Shown: positions 32,034 through 40,997 of the stretch, in pieces | How the letters are laid out: every line of letters begins with the position of its first letter | How positions within the stretch are numbered: position 1 is the first letter of the stretch | DNA from: Paracoccus fontiphilus | Lineage (GTDB): Bacteria > Pseudomonadota > Alphaproteobacteria > Rhodobacterales > Rhodobacteraceae | Direction of reading: 5' to 3' | Length of the DNA: 42,955 bases | Assembly: GCF_017356265.1 (NCBI RefSeq) | Contig: NZ_JAFNAW010000031.1 | Coordinates: forward strand, 1 to 42,955 | Translations under genes and position numbers: made by a program | Notes under the pieces: generated by a model | Told to the model about the DNA's origin: nothing | What the model saw: only the letters and a program-made list of their open reading frames with translations | The model's database searches: none

Positions 32034-33414
32034 ATGACACCACATCTGATATCCATCTATGCGCTTGTGCTGATGTTCGTGGTGGCGACCATCTGGCCCA
32101 TCAACATGGGCGTTCTGGCCTTTGTGGGGGCCTTTCTGGTCGGCACGCTGCTGGCCGCGCAGACGACCAAGGACATCATCGCGGGTTTCCCCGGCGGGCT
32201 GTTCCTGACGCTGGTGGGCCATCACCTGGCTGTTCGCGCTGGCGCAGAACAACGGCACCATCGACTGGCTGGTGCGCATGGCCGTGCGCGCGGTCAAGGG
32301 GCGCATCGGGGCGATCCCCTGGATCATGTTCGGGATTTCCGCGCTGCTGACCGCCGTCGGCGCCGTCAGCCCCGGCGCGGTCGCCATCGTGGCGCCCATC
32401 GCGCTGGGCTTCGCCTTCCGCTACCACATCAGCCCCTTGCTGATGGGCCTGATGGTGGTCCACGGGGCGCAGGCCGGGGGCTTTTCACCCATCAGCATCT
32501 ATGGCGGCATCACCAATGGCGTCGTGCAGGAAGCCGGTCTGCCCCTGTCGGCCATGACCACCTTCGCCGCCAGCTTCCTGGTGAACGCCGCCGTGGCGCT
32601 GATCCTGTTCCTGGTCCTGGGCGGCCGCACGCTGATGGCGGCCCGCGACACGATCGAGACGGTCAGCGTTCCCCATGTGGAAATCGCCCGCGCCGCCACC
32701 GGCCCGCAGATCTTCGGCGACAGCGAGGCGCAGGCCCTGACCAAGCGCGTCAGCCGCGAGGGCGGCGGCGATTCCAACCGCCTCGTGGCCGAGGTCGAGG
32801 AGGGCAACCAGCCCGACGGCACGCCCTACCAGATCTTCACGCTGGCCGGTCTGGTCCTGCTGGCGGTGCTGGTGCTGGCCTTCAACCTGGACATCGGCTT
32901 TGTCGCGCTGACCATCGGCCTGGCGCTGGCCTTGTGGAACCCGACCATGCAGAAGCGCGCCATGGCGCAGGTCGCCTGGCCCGAGATCATGCTGATCACC
33001 GGCGTGTCCACCTATGTCGCGGTTCTTCAGGACATGGGCACCATCGACTTCGTGGGCGATTCGGTCGCGGGCATGGCCTCGCCCCTGCTGGCGGCCCTGA
33101 TGCTGTTCTTCATCGGCGCGGTGGTCTCGGCCTTCGCGTCGTCGACCGCCGTTCTGGGGTCGCTGATCCCGCTGGCGGTGCCCTTCCTGCAAGGGGACAA
33201 CGGCGTCAGCGCCATCGGCTTCATCGCCGGGATGGCGGTCGCGTCCACCATCGTGGACGTCAGCCCGTTTTCCACCAACGGCGCGCTGGTCCTGGCCAAC
33301 GCGCATGGCGTGGACAAGCAGGCCTTCTTCCGCAAGCTGCTGAACTATGGCGCGGTGGTGACGGTCGTCGCGCCCGTGGTGCTGTGGCTGATCTTCGTCG
33401 TGCTGCCGGGCTGA
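32034..33414 (+). pseudogene. matC: MatC-type malonate/dicarboxylate carrier, interrupted by a one-base frameshift
   Basis: Membrane transporter with the MatC N-terminal domain (IYALVLMFVVATIWPINMGV, then GFPGGLFLTLVG) that would take up malonate. The frame from 32034 breaks after LTLVG (codon ending 32219). Dropping one C at 32219-32220 restores ITWLFALAQNNGTIDWLVRM and the rest of the carrier to 33414, about 459 residues, normal for the family. The two halves join without loss, so the change is a single-base insertion in a short GGGCC run. It is either a real, recent inactivation or a sequencing/assembly error. A ribosome site AGGGGAA lies before the ATG. Genes matA and matB downstream are intact. 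Confidence 0.85.
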
Positions 33415-33446
33415 TCCGGCCGCATCCCTAGCCAAGGAGAGAGCGC

Positions 33447-34826
33447 GTGACCAAGACCATGCAGACCCCCCGGACAAACCGCTTCGGCGATCTGTTCGAC
33501 ATGCTGACCGACCGGGGCCGCGCCCTGCTGCGCTGGCGCGACGGGGCGGGGCAGGTCACCGCGCCGCCCGGCCTGTCCGACATGGGTGAGCTGCTGCTGT
33601 CCCGCCGGGGCGAGGCTTCGGGCGTGGCCCTGGCCCGCGCCCTGGTCATGGCCTTCGAGGAGGCGGACGAGGCGAAGAAGCTGGAGTTCCTGGCGACCTT
33701 GGCAGACCGCTTCGGCCCCGACGCCAAGGCGGTCGAGAAGGCCCTGGCCGCGCTGCGGCAGGATGCCGGGTCCACCGAGGCCGTCGAGGCGCTGCACAAC
33801 GCCGCCGAGCCCCGGCGGCAGGAACTGTTCCGCCGCCTGAACCTGGCCCCCGGCGGGACGGCGGCGCTGGTGCGGATGCGCGAGGAACTGCTGCGCCACC
33901 TGAAGGACAATCCCGCCCTGCGCCGGGTGGACAGCGACTTCGCGCATCTGTTCGCGTCCTGGTTCAACCGGGGCTTCCTGGTCCTGCGCCACATCGACTG
34001 GAACACCCCCGCCGCGATCCTGGAAAAGATCATCCGCTACGAGGCCGTCCACGCGATCCGCAACTGGGACGACCTTCGCAACCGCCTGCAACCGACCGAC
34101 CGGCGCTGCTACGGCTTCTTCCATCCGCAACTGGTGGACGAACCCTTGATCTTCGTCGAGGTCGCGCTGACCCGCGACATCCCAGACACCGTGGCCCCGC
34201 TGCTGGATCTGGACCGCACCCCCATCGACGCGGACCGGGCCACCACGGCGGTGTTCTATTCCATCTCGAACACCCAGAAGGGGCTGGCGGGGGTGTCCTT
34301 CGGCAACTTCCTGATCAAGCAGGTGGTCGAGGAACTGAAGGCCGAACTGCCCGACATCCAGACCTTTGTCACCCTGTCGCCGGTGCCGGGCTTCGCCGCC
34401 TGGCTGGCCAAGGCGCGGGAAGGCGGCGAGTCTCTGGACGACGATCTGAAGGCGGCCCTGAAGCCGCTGGACCAGCCGGGCTGGCACGTCGATCCCGAGG
34501 CGGCCGAAGCGCTGCGCGCGCCGCTGCTGTCGGCGGCCGCGATCTATTTCCTGCGCGCCCGCGACGCCAAGGGCCGGGCGGTCGATCCCGTCGCGCGCTT
34601 CCACCTGGGCAACGGCGCGCGGTTGGAACGGCTGAACTTCGGCGGCGACGTGTCCGACAACGGGCTGAGGCAGTCGCATGGGCTGATGGTCAACTACCTT
34701 TACGACCTGGACCGGATCGAGGCCAATCACGAGGCCTTCGCCGAACGCACCGAGATCGCGGCCTCCGGCGCGGTGCGCCGCCACCTGCCCGACGCACAAC
34801 CCGTGACCAAGAAAGAGAAGCCATGA
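33447..34826 (+). CDS. matA: Malonyl-CoA decarboxylase
   Basis: Converts malonyl-CoA to acetyl-CoA and CO2, the final step of malonate use. The 459-residue protein has the helical N-terminal domain and a GNAT-like catalytic domain. Conserved segments are RCYGFFHPQLVDEPLIFVEV, YSISNTQKGLAGVSFGNFLI, TFVTLSPVPGFAAWL (with the catalytic Ser) and LRQSHGLMVNYLYDL (with the catalytic His in SHGLMVNYLY). The start is GTG at 33447, favoured by AAGGAG seven bases upstream; an ATG four codons later is possible. Its TGA overlaps the matB start (ATGA). Confidence 0.93.
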   Translation: MTKTMQTPRTNRFGDLFDMLTDRGRALLRWRDGAGQVTAPPGLSDMGELLLSRRGEASGVALARALVMAFEEADEAKKLEFLATLADRFGPDAKAVEKALAALRQDAGSTEAVEALHNAAEPRRQELFRRLNLAPGGTAALVRMREELLRHLKDNPALRRVDSDFAHLFASWFNRGFLVLRHIDWNTPAAILEKIIRYEAVHAIRNWDDLRNRLQPTDRRCYGFFHPQLVDEPLIFVEVALTRDIPDTVAPLLDLDRTPIDADRATTAVFYSISNTQKGLAGVSFGNFLIKQVVEELKAELPDIQTFVTLSPVPGFAAWLAKAREGGESLDDDLKAALKPLDQPGWHVDPEAAEALRAPLLSAAAIYFLRARDAKGRAVDPVARFHLGNGARLERLNFGGDVSDNGLRQSHGLMVNYLYDLDRIEANHEAFAERTEIAASGAVRRHLPDAQPVTKKEKP

Positions 34827-36334
34827 ACGCCAACCTGTTCGACATCCTGGAAACCGGCATCGCCGATCCCGAAGCCACCGCCATCGAGACGCCCCAGGGC
34901 CAGTGCATCACCTATGCCGACCTGGTCGCGCGCACGGGCCGGATGGCCAATGCGCTGGTGTCCCTGGGCGTGCGGCCCGGCGACCGCGTGGCGGCGCAGG
35001 TGGAAAAATCGGTCGAGGCGATCATCCTCTACCTGGCGACGGTGCGCGCGGGCGCGGTCTTCCTGCCGCTGAACACGGGCTACACGCCCGCCGAGATCGA
35101 CTATTTCATCGGCGACGCCACCCCCGCCGTCTTTGTCTGCGACCCCGCCAAGGCCGAGGCGCTGGCGGACGCGGCCAAGCGGGCGGGCGCGCGGATCGTG
35201 ACGCTGGACGCGAAGGGGCAGGGCAGCCTGACGGATGCCGCCAGCGGTGCGTCTGCGGAGTTCGCGACCGTTCAACGGGACAAGGACGACCTGGCCGCCC
35301 TGCTTTACACCTCGGGCACGACGGGGCGCAGCAAGGGCGCGATGCTGTCGCATGGCAACCTGGTGTCGAACGCGACGGCGCTGCGCGACGCCTGGCACTA
35401 CACCGCCGATGACGTGCTGATCCATGCGCTGCCGATCTTCCACACGCACGGGCTGTTCGTGGCGACCAACGTGACGCTGTTCTCCGGCGCCTCGATGATC
35501 TTTTTGCCGAAGTTCGACGTGGACCGCATCTTCGAACTGATGGGCCGGGCCACCGTGCTGATGGGGGTGCCGACCTTCTATGTCCGGCTGCTGCAGGACG
35601 ACATGCTGACGGCCGAAAACACCAGGAACATGCGGCTGTTCATCTCGGGCTCGGCGCCTTTGCTGGCGGAAACGCATCGCGAATGGCAGGCCCGCACCGG
35701 CCATGCGATCCTGGAACGCTACGGCATGACCGAGACGAATATGAACGCCTCGAACCCCTATGACGGCGACCGGATCGCGGGCACCGTGGGGATGCCCCTG
35801 CCGGGGACCGAGATCATCGTGACCGATCCCGACACCGGCGCCGAGCTGCCGCAAGGCGAGATCGGCATGATCGAGGTGCGCGGGCCGAACGTCTTCAAGG
35901 GCTATTGGCAGATGCCCGAGAAGACCGCCGCCGAGCTGCGCGACAACGGCTTCTTCATCACCGGCGACCTGGGCAAGATCGACGATCGCGGCTACCTGCA
36001 CATCGTCGGGCGCGGCAAGGACCTGATCATCACCGGCGGCTACAACGTCTATCCCAAGGAGATCGAGACCGAGATCGACGCCATGCCCGGCGTGACCGAA
36101 TCCGCCGTGATCGGCCTGCCGCATCGCGATTTCGGCGAGGGCGTGACGGCGGTGATCGTGCCGACAAAGCCCGGCGCTCTTTCCGAAGCGGACGTGCTGG
36201 CGGCGCTGGAGGGGCGCCTGGCCAAGTTCAAGCAGCCCAAGCGCGTGCTGTTTGTGGACGAGCTGCCGCGCAACACCATGGGCAAGGTGCAGAAGAACCT
36301 GCTGCGCGACCAATACGGCGACCTGTATCGCTGA
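34823..36334 (+). CDS. matB: Malonyl-CoA synthetase (acyl-adenylate-forming)
   Basis: Activates malonate to malonyl-CoA with ATP, feeding MatA. The 503-residue enzyme belongs to the ANL superfamily: the P-loop-like motif YTSGTTGRSKGAMLSHGNLV starts at Tyr162, then HTHGLFVATN, the A5 motif LERYGMTETNMNASNPYDG (the MTETxM form is typical of malonyl-CoA synthetases), the hinge TGDLGKIDDRGYLHIVGRGK, and the catalytic Lys488 in NTMGKVQKN. It overlaps matA by four bases, so the stoichiometry of the two enzymes is coupled. Confidence 0.93.
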   Translation: MNANLFDILETGIADPEATAIETPQGQCITYADLVARTGRMANALVSLGVRPGDRVAAQVEKSVEAIILYLATVRAGAVFLPLNTGYTPAEIDYFIGDATPAVFVCDPAKAEALADAAKRAGARIVTLDAKGQGSLTDAASGASAEFATVQRDKDDLAALLYTSGTTGRSKGAMLSHGNLVSNATALRDAWHYTADDVLIHALPIFHTHGLFVATNVTLFSGASMIFLPKFDVDRIFELMGRATVLMGVPTFYVRLLQDDMLTAENTRNMRLFISGSAPLLAETHREWQARTGHAILERYGMTETNMNASNPYDGDRIAGTVGMPLPGTEIIVTDPDTGAELPQGEIGMIEVRGPNVFKGYWQMPEKTAAELRDNGFFITGDLGKIDDRGYLHIVGRGKDLIITGGYNVYPKEIETEIDAMPGVTESAVIGLPHRDFGEGVTAVIVPTKPGALSEADVLAALEGRLAKFKQPKRVLFVDELPRNTMGKVQKNLLRDQYGDLYR

Positions 36335-36356
36335 ACGGATCGCAGCAACACGGGCG

Positions 36357-36386
36357 CGGGGCGGGCATGGCTCGCCCCGTTTTTTT
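36357..36386 (+). terminator. Rho-independent terminator of the mat operon
   Basis: CGGGGCGGG (36357-36365) pairs with CTCGCCCCG (36371-36379) with one G-U, followed by seven T residues. It lies 22 bases after matB. Confidence 0.92.
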
Positions 36387-36423
36387 GTGCCCGAAGACCT
36401 TGCCAAGCATTCGCTTCAACAGT

Positions 36424-36447
36424 AATGAAACGTAATAACATATCATT
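36424..36447. promoter_or_regulatory. Zur-box-like palindrome before zinT
   Basis: A 24-base imperfect palindrome with outer half-sites AATGA and TCATT and the core GTAATAACAT; 18 of 24 positions match the reverse complement. The AT-rich core with GT-AAT-AAC resembles the alphaproteobacterial Zur operators. It ends 14 bases before zinT, so zinc-bound Zur would block expression. Confidence 0.6.
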
Positions 36448-36461
36448 TTGGAGCGTGAACG

Positions 36462-37112
36462 ATGGAACAGACCTGGCAAATGGCGGCAGCGGCTTTGGTG
36501 GCCGCGCTGGCCCTTGGCACCCCGGCGGCAGCCCATGACCACTCGCACGACCATTCTCATGACCATTCCCATGCCGGACAATCGGTCCATGACGGCTATT
36601 TCGAGGACGCGCAGGTCCGGGATCGTCCCCTGTCCGACTGGGCGGGCGACTGGCAGTCGGTCTATCCCTATCTGGCGGACGGGACGCTGGACCCGGTGAT
36701 GGCGCACAAGGCCGAACATGGCGACAAGTCCGCCGCCGAATACCGCGCCTATTACGACACCGGCTACAAGACCGACGTGGACCGGATCACCATTGAAGGC
36801 GACACCGTCACCTTCCACACCGGCGACGCATCGGTCCAGGGCCGCTACGAGGCCGACGGGCACGAGATCCTGACCTATGCCAAGGGCAACCGCGGGGTCC
36901 GCTTCATCTTCGAGAAAGCCGGGGGCGACGAAAGCGCGCCGCAGTTCATCCAGTTCAGCGACCATCGCATCGCGCCCGAGCCGTCGGACCATTACCACCT
37001 GTATTGGGGCGACGACCGCGCCGCCCTGCTGGAGGAGGTGACGAACTGGCCGACCTACTATCCCGCCTCGCTGGATGCGGACGGGATCGTGGCCGAGATG
37101 CTGGCGCACTGA
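36462..37112 (+). CDS. zinT: ZinT (YodA) family periplasmic zinc-binding protein
   Basis: Zinc-deficiency protein of 216 residues that captures zinc (and cadmium) in the periplasm and can hand it to the ZnuABC importer. The signal peptide runs to about residue 24 (WQMAAAALVAALALGTPAAA), followed by a His-rich segment HDHSHDHSHDHSHAG. The ZinT lipocalin-like domain includes PLSDWAGDWQSVYPYLADGT, YRAYYDTGYKTDVDRITIEG, FIQFSDHRIAPEPSDHYHLY and NWPTYYP. Zinc-ligand histidines in SDHRI and DHYHLY are in place. An operator-like palindrome precedes the gene, which fits Zur control. Confidence 0.93.
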   Translation: MEQTWQMAAAALVAALALGTPAAAHDHSHDHSHDHSHAGQSVHDGYFEDAQVRDRPLSDWAGDWQSVYPYLADGTLDPVMAHKAEHGDKSAAEYRAYYDTGYKTDVDRITIEGDTVTFHTGDASVQGRYEADGHEILTYAKGNRGVRFIFEKAGGDESAPQFIQFSDHRIAPEPSDHYHLYWGDDRAALLEEVTNWPTYYPASLDADGIVAEMLAH

Positions 37113-37118
37113 TGCCGC

Positions 37119-37144
37119 GCCCCTGTCCGGGGCTGGGCAGGGGC
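37119..37144. terminator. Hairpin between converging zinT and opgD
   Basis: GCCCCTG (37119-37125) pairs with CAGGGGC (37138-37144), enclosing an inner CC/GG. It is directly after zinT and 5 bases from the end of the opposing gene. No T-tract. Confidence 0.4.
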
Positions 37145-37148
37145 TCCG

Positions 37149-38741
37149 CTATGGCGTGCGGGCCAGCAGGTCGCGAAGCTGCGACGGGAACAGTTGCAGG
37201 ATCAGCGTTTCCGTCATCGCCGTGCCGCCGTGATCGACATAGGCGCGCAGGTCGATGGGCGCGTCGCCCGTATCGGCAAAGGACAGGTCGAACAGCGCGC
37301 GCCAGCCGTCGGTCCCGACCACCGGATAGACCGCCGTGTTCGACACCTGCGCCTGCGTCGTGGATACCGACAAGGTCAGCCCGTCATCGCGGCCCAGGCC
37401 CTTCAGGTTCGGTCCCGCGAAGTCGCAGACGATCTTGACCACGCCCTTGGGCCGGGGCTGGCCCGGCACGCCGCCCGCGCCGATGCGGGTGGCGGTGAAA
37501 TGGGCGATGGGGCTGACCGCCGGATTGTCGCGCACCCAGTGCAGGCGATAGCTGACGTCGTGGCTCTGTCCCTTGGCGGTCGCTCCTGCGGGCTGCCAGA
37601 AGGCCACGATGTTGTCGTGGATCTCGTCATCCGTGCGCAGTTCGGTCAGCACCACCGAACCGTCGCCCCAGTCGCCCTGCGGCTCGATCCAGGCGCTGGC
37701 GCGGCGGTCGTAGAAGACGCCGTCGTCCTGGTACTGGTCGAAGTCGCGTTCCCGCTGCATCAGCCCGAAGCCCCTGACCCCCGGCGCGGCGAAGCTGTTC
37801 ACCATGGTCCCCGGCGGGTTGTTCAGGGGGCGCCAGATGCGTTCGCCGTTGCTGGCCAGGATCTCCAGCCCGTCGGAATCATGCACCTCGGGGCGCCAGT
37901 CGGGCGAGACATGGGGCGTGTTCTTGCCGAACCAGAACATCGAGGTCAGCGGCGCGATCCCCAGCCGCTCGACCGTGTCGCGCAGGAAGATGGTGGCGCT
38001 GATGTCCTGCGTCACGCCGTCCCCGCGCCGCGATTCGATGCGATAGGCGCCGGTCGCGCGCGGGCTGTCCAGCAGCGCATAGGCGGTGAGATCCCCGTTT
38101 TCCGCAGGCTCCAACCAGAAGCGGGTGAACAGCGGGAACTCCTCGGGGCCGTCGGGGATCGCGGTGTCGATGGCAAGCCCGCGCGCCGACAGGCCGAACT
38201 GCCCGCTATAGCCCGAGGTGCGCCAGTAGGACGCGCCCAGGAAGGCCATCCAGTCGATCCCGGTCCTGGCGTCCTGGACGCGGAAGCCCGCGAAGCCCTT
38301 GGTGCGGGTCAGCAGGCGGGCCGGGTTGCCCTCGGGGATCTCGAACAGGTCCAGCGAGAAGGGCACCTCGGTCGCCATGCCGCCTTCGACCGTGAAGATC
38401 CGCACGGGATTGCGGAAATACATGCCCGGAAAGAAGGCCTGCACGGGCGAGGTGTTGCCCTTGCCGCGCCACAGGCTGCGGTCCTGTCTGAAGCGCACCT
38501 GGTTGTGGTTGTCGTAGTCCACCTGGTCGAGGATCTGGGGATCGGCGATCTCCTCGGGGACATAGGGCGCCGATGCCAGATCGCGGGCCATGTCGCGAAG
38601 CATGTCGAAGGAAAACGGCTGGCTGTCGCCGCTGCTCCCGGTGCCCTCCTGCGCGCGGGCCAGATGCGGCAACAGGAAAAAGGCCCCGCTGCCCAAGGCG
38701 GCTTGCAGGACGCGGCGGCGGTCAAGACGGTCGATCGACAT
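37149..38741 (-). CDS. opgD: Glucan biosynthesis protein, OpgD/OpgG family
   Basis: Periplasmic protein for synthesis or modification of osmoregulated periplasmic glucans, 530 residues. The N-terminus has a Tat signal: DRRRVLQAALGSGAFFLLPH then LARAQ. The family core follows: DMARDLASAPYVPE, DYDNHNQVRFRQDRSLWRG, VQAFFPGMYFRNPVRIF, then FRVQDARTGIDWMAFLGASY, MFWFGKNTPHVSPDWRPEVH, and the C-terminal immunoglobulin-like part. E. coli OpgD (not OpgG) is Tat-exported, which favours OpgD. No opgH glucosyltransferase adjoins it. The start was set at 38741; an earlier start at 38834 would place the Tat motif internally. Confidence 0.88.
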   Translation of the reverse strand: MSIDRLDRRRVLQAALGSGAFFLLPHLARAQEGTGSSGDSQPFSFDMLRDMARDLASAPYVPEEIADPQILDQVDYDNHNQVRFRQDRSLWRGKGNTSPVQAFFPGMYFRNPVRIFTVEGGMATEVPFSLDLFEIPEGNPARLLTRTKGFAGFRVQDARTGIDWMAFLGASYWRTSGYSGQFGLSARGLAIDTAIPDGPEEFPLFTRFWLEPAENGDLTAYALLDSPRATGAYRIESRRGDGVTQDISATIFLRDTVERLGIAPLTSMFWFGKNTPHVSPDWRPEVHDSDGLEILASNGERIWRPLNNPPGTMVNSFAAPGVRGFGLMQRERDFDQYQDDGVFYDRRASAWIEPQGDWGDGSVVLTELRTDDEIHDNIVAFWQPAGATAKGQSHDVSYRLHWVRDNPAVSPIAHFTATRIGAGGVPGQPRPKGVVKIVCDFAGPNLKGLGRDDGLTLSVSTTQAQVSNTAVYPVVGTDGWRALFDLSFADTGDAPIDLRAYVDHGGTAMTETLILQLFPSQLRDLLARTP

Positions 38742-38872
38742 GGTTATCCGGTTGGCTGGCACTTGCGCGGCATCAAATGTTTGCATCCGTCGCAAATGCA
38801 AGTCCGGGCGCGATTCCCGGCCCGTTCTTGGCACCGATTTGCCGAGACCTGTCGCAGCAATGCCATCGCAAT

Positions 38873-38897
38873 GGCCAGGCCGCGCGGCGGCCCGGCC
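38873..38897 (-). terminator. Hairpin after the RTX protein gene
   Basis: GGCCAGGCC (38873-38881) and GGCCCGGCC (38889-38897) form a 9-bp stem (one G-U on the minus-strand RNA) with a 7-base loop, 18 bases past the stop of the RTX gene. No T-tract. The remainder of the 38742-38915 interval contains no gene. Confidence 0.45.
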
Positions 38898-38915
38898 GTC
38901 AGGTTCAGCGTCCCG

Positions 38916-39653
38916 TCACCAGATGAAGTCGTCGTTGTCCAGCTGATTCAGACGCGTATCCTCGATCACCAGGCGGTTGGCCCCGGCCCGGATCACCACA
39001 TCGTCGCCCACCTGGGTCGAAACGGCGCGGATGCTGGCAAAGCTGTTGAACTGGGAAAAGAAGGACAGGTCGATGTCGTCGTCGCCGTTCTCGAAATCGA
39101 CAATCCGGTCGATCCCGCCGTTGAAGACGAAGCGGTCGGCGCCCTCGCCGCCCAGCAGCCGGTCGTTGCCCAGCCCGCCGTTCAGCACGTCGTTGCCTTC
39201 GCCGCCCACCAGGGTGTCGAAGCCCGCCTGGGCGATCATGACGTCGTCGCCCTCGCCGCCGCGCAGGATGTCGTTGCCCGCGCCCGAGGTCATGCGGTCA
39301 TTGCCCTCGCCGCCGTCCAGCGTGTCGCGGCCGCCCAGGGTCACGACAACATCGTTGCCCTCGCCCAGGCTGACGGCGTTGTTGCCCGCGCCCGCGCGCA
39401 CCGTGTCGTTGCCTTCTCCGGCAACGATGCGGTCGCTGCCCGCCTCGGCCCAGATGGCGTCGTTGCCCGAGCCGCCCCAGATGACGTTGTTGCCAACGCC
39501 GCCCCACAGGTAATCGTTGCCCTCGCCGCCGTCGATGGTGTCGTTGCCGGCGCCGCCGGACAGGCGGTCGTCGCCCGACCGGCCAAAGATCAGGTCGGCA
39601 ACGTTGGTCCCGTTGTAACGGTTGTCGTCGTCGTTTCCGCGATAGGTCGCCAT
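38916..39653 (-). CDS. Small RTX calcium-binding repeat protein
   Basis: A 245-residue protein built almost entirely of RTX nonapeptides (GGxGxDxUx). About 17 consecutive units can be counted from RSGDDRLSG to GEGADRFVF (roughly residues 25-178), several with degenerate calcium residues (GVGNNVIWG, LGGRDTLDG). It has no Sec signal. The C-terminal 65 residues contain RIVDFENGDDDIDLSFF and end in DNDDFIW, an acidic-hydrophobic tail like a type I secretion signal. No catalytic domain is present. The start was chosen at 39653 (MATYRGNDDD). No type I exporter gene is in the window. The strong codon-level repetition is visible as 27-base periodicity. Confidence 0.88.
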   Translation of the reverse strand: MATYRGNDDDNRYNGTNVADLIFGRSGDDRLSGGAGNDTIDGGEGNDYLWGGVGNNVIWGGSGNDAIWAEAGSDRIVAGEGNDTVRAGAGNNAVSLGEGNDVVVTLGGRDTLDGGEGNDRMTSGAGNDILRGGEGDDVMIAQAGFDTLVGGEGNDVLNGGLGNDRLLGGEGADRFVFNGGIDRIVDFENGDDDIDLSFFSQFNSFASIRAVSTQVGDDVVIRAGANRLVIEDTRLNQLDNDDFIW

Positions 39654-39774
39654 GACAGTCTCTCCTGAAGAAGGGGCGGGGAACAAGGACCGCGCTGTTC
39701 CGCCCAACGCAGCGCGGGTCCGTTCCGGCGGCGGTCAGCCTAGCCGGTTTCGGTAAAATCCTGGTGACGGCCGA

Positions 39775-40935
39775 TCAGCGCAGCGCCAGCCGCTGGCCGA
39801 CCTGCAGCATCCGCATCGCGTCCTCGGCCGCGCGGCGCAGCAGCTTTTCGCCCTTCTGGATCGCTTCCTCCAGCGTGCAGGGCCGCTTCACGATCGAGGC
39901 GAAGGCCGCGATGCCGTGCTGAAAGGTTTCGCTTGCGCCCTTGCCGATGGTGCCTGCCAGGGCGATGGTGGGGATGCCCTTGGCGGCGGCATGGCGCGCG
40001 ACCTCGCAGGGGACCTTGCCATAGGGGCTTTGCCCGTCAAGCGAGCCTTCCGCCGTGATGACCAGGTCGGCGCTGTCCAGCAGGCGCTCGAAGTCCAGGT
40101 ATTCGCGCATGATGTCGAAGCGGGGGTGCAGGCGGGCGCCGGCGAATGCGATCAGCCCCGCCCCCAGCCCGCCCGAGGCCCCGGCGCCGGGCGCCGCGCC
40201 CACGTCGCGTCCGGTGGCGATCCAGATCTGCTCGGCCCAGGTTTCCATGGCCCGGTCCAGCAGGCGCACCTGGTCGGGCGTGGCGCCCTTCTGCGGGCCG
40301 AAGACGCGGGCGACCCCCTTCGGGCCCAGCAGCATGTTGTGCCAGTTCACCGCCGCGTCGATGCGGACCCGGTCCAGCCGGGGATCAAGGCCCGACAGGT
40401 CGATCCGGGCCAGGCGCGCCAGGGCGCCACCGCCTTCGGGCAGGGGATTGCCGTGCTTGTCCAGAAGACGCGCGCCAAGCGCACGGGCCATGCCCGCGCC
40501 CCCGTCGTTGATGCCGCTGTCGCCGCAGCCGATCAGGATGCGCTGGGCGCCGTCGTCGATGGCGCGCACGATCAGTTCCCCCACGCCCCGGCTGGTGGTC
40601 AGCGTCGGGTCGCGCCGGTCGCGCGGCACCAGCGACAGGCCTGCGGCCGCGGCCATCTCGATCACCGCGGTGCGCGGGCCGTCGCCGCCAAGCTCGCCCC
40701 AGAAGCTGGGCACCGGGTCGCCGACGGGGCCGGTGACGATGGCGCGGTGCAGCCGCCCGCCGCTGGCCTGAACCAGCGCCTCGGTCGTGCCTTCGCCGCC
40801 GTCCACCATGGGGGCGGACAGGATGCGGGCGTCCGGCATGGCGCGGCGCACCCCTTCGGCAATGGCGCCGGTCACGTCGGTCACCGAAAGGGATTCCTTG
40901 AAGCCCGAGGGCGCGATCAGGATCGTGAGGGTCAT
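39775..40935 (-). CDS. glxK: Glycerate kinase
   Basis: Phosphorylates D-glycerate with ATP (to 2-phosphoglycerate in the GlxK/GarK type I family), linking glyoxylate breakdown to glycolysis. The 386-residue protein shows the N-terminal IAPSGFKESLSVTDVTGAIA with AEGVRRAMPDA, VDGGEGTTEALV (about residues 45-56), the GCGDSGINDGGAGMARALGA loop and GASGGLGAGLIAF. It follows an SLC13-type permease on the same strand after 86 bases. A hydroxypyruvate reductase-like gene elsewhere in the window (24.5 kb) could supply glycerate, but the two are unlinked. Confidence 0.93.
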   Translation of the reverse strand: MTLTILIAPSGFKESLSVTDVTGAIAEGVRRAMPDARILSAPMVDGGEGTTEALVQASGGRLHRAIVTGPVGDPVPSFWGELGGDGPRTAVIEMAAAAGLSLVPRDRRDPTLTTSRGVGELIVRAIDDGAQRILIGCGDSGINDGGAGMARALGARLLDKHGNPLPEGGGALARLARIDLSGLDPRLDRVRIDAAVNWHNMLLGPKGVARVFGPQKGATPDQVRLLDRAMETWAEQIWIATGRDVGAAPGAGASGGLGAGLIAFAGARLHPRFDIMREYLDFERLLDSADLVITAEGSLDGQSPYGKVPCEVARHAAAKGIPTIALAGTIGKGASETFQHGIAAFASIVKRPCTLEEAIQKGEKLLRRAAEDAMRMLQVGQRLALR

Positions 40936-40997
40936 CGTCTGTCCTTTCCGTCTGTTGAAACGATTACGAAGAAGGGCGCGGGTTTATTCCGGGCCCC

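Noticed and set aside
39100..39600. 27-base periodic DNA resembling a repeat array
   Set aside because: The periodicity comes from the RTX nonapeptide codons; it is not a CRISPR array or a non-coding repeat.
40936..40975. LacI-like half site (AATCGTTTCA) upstream of glxK
   Set aside because: Only a few positions match in the other half, so it is not a convincing palindrome.
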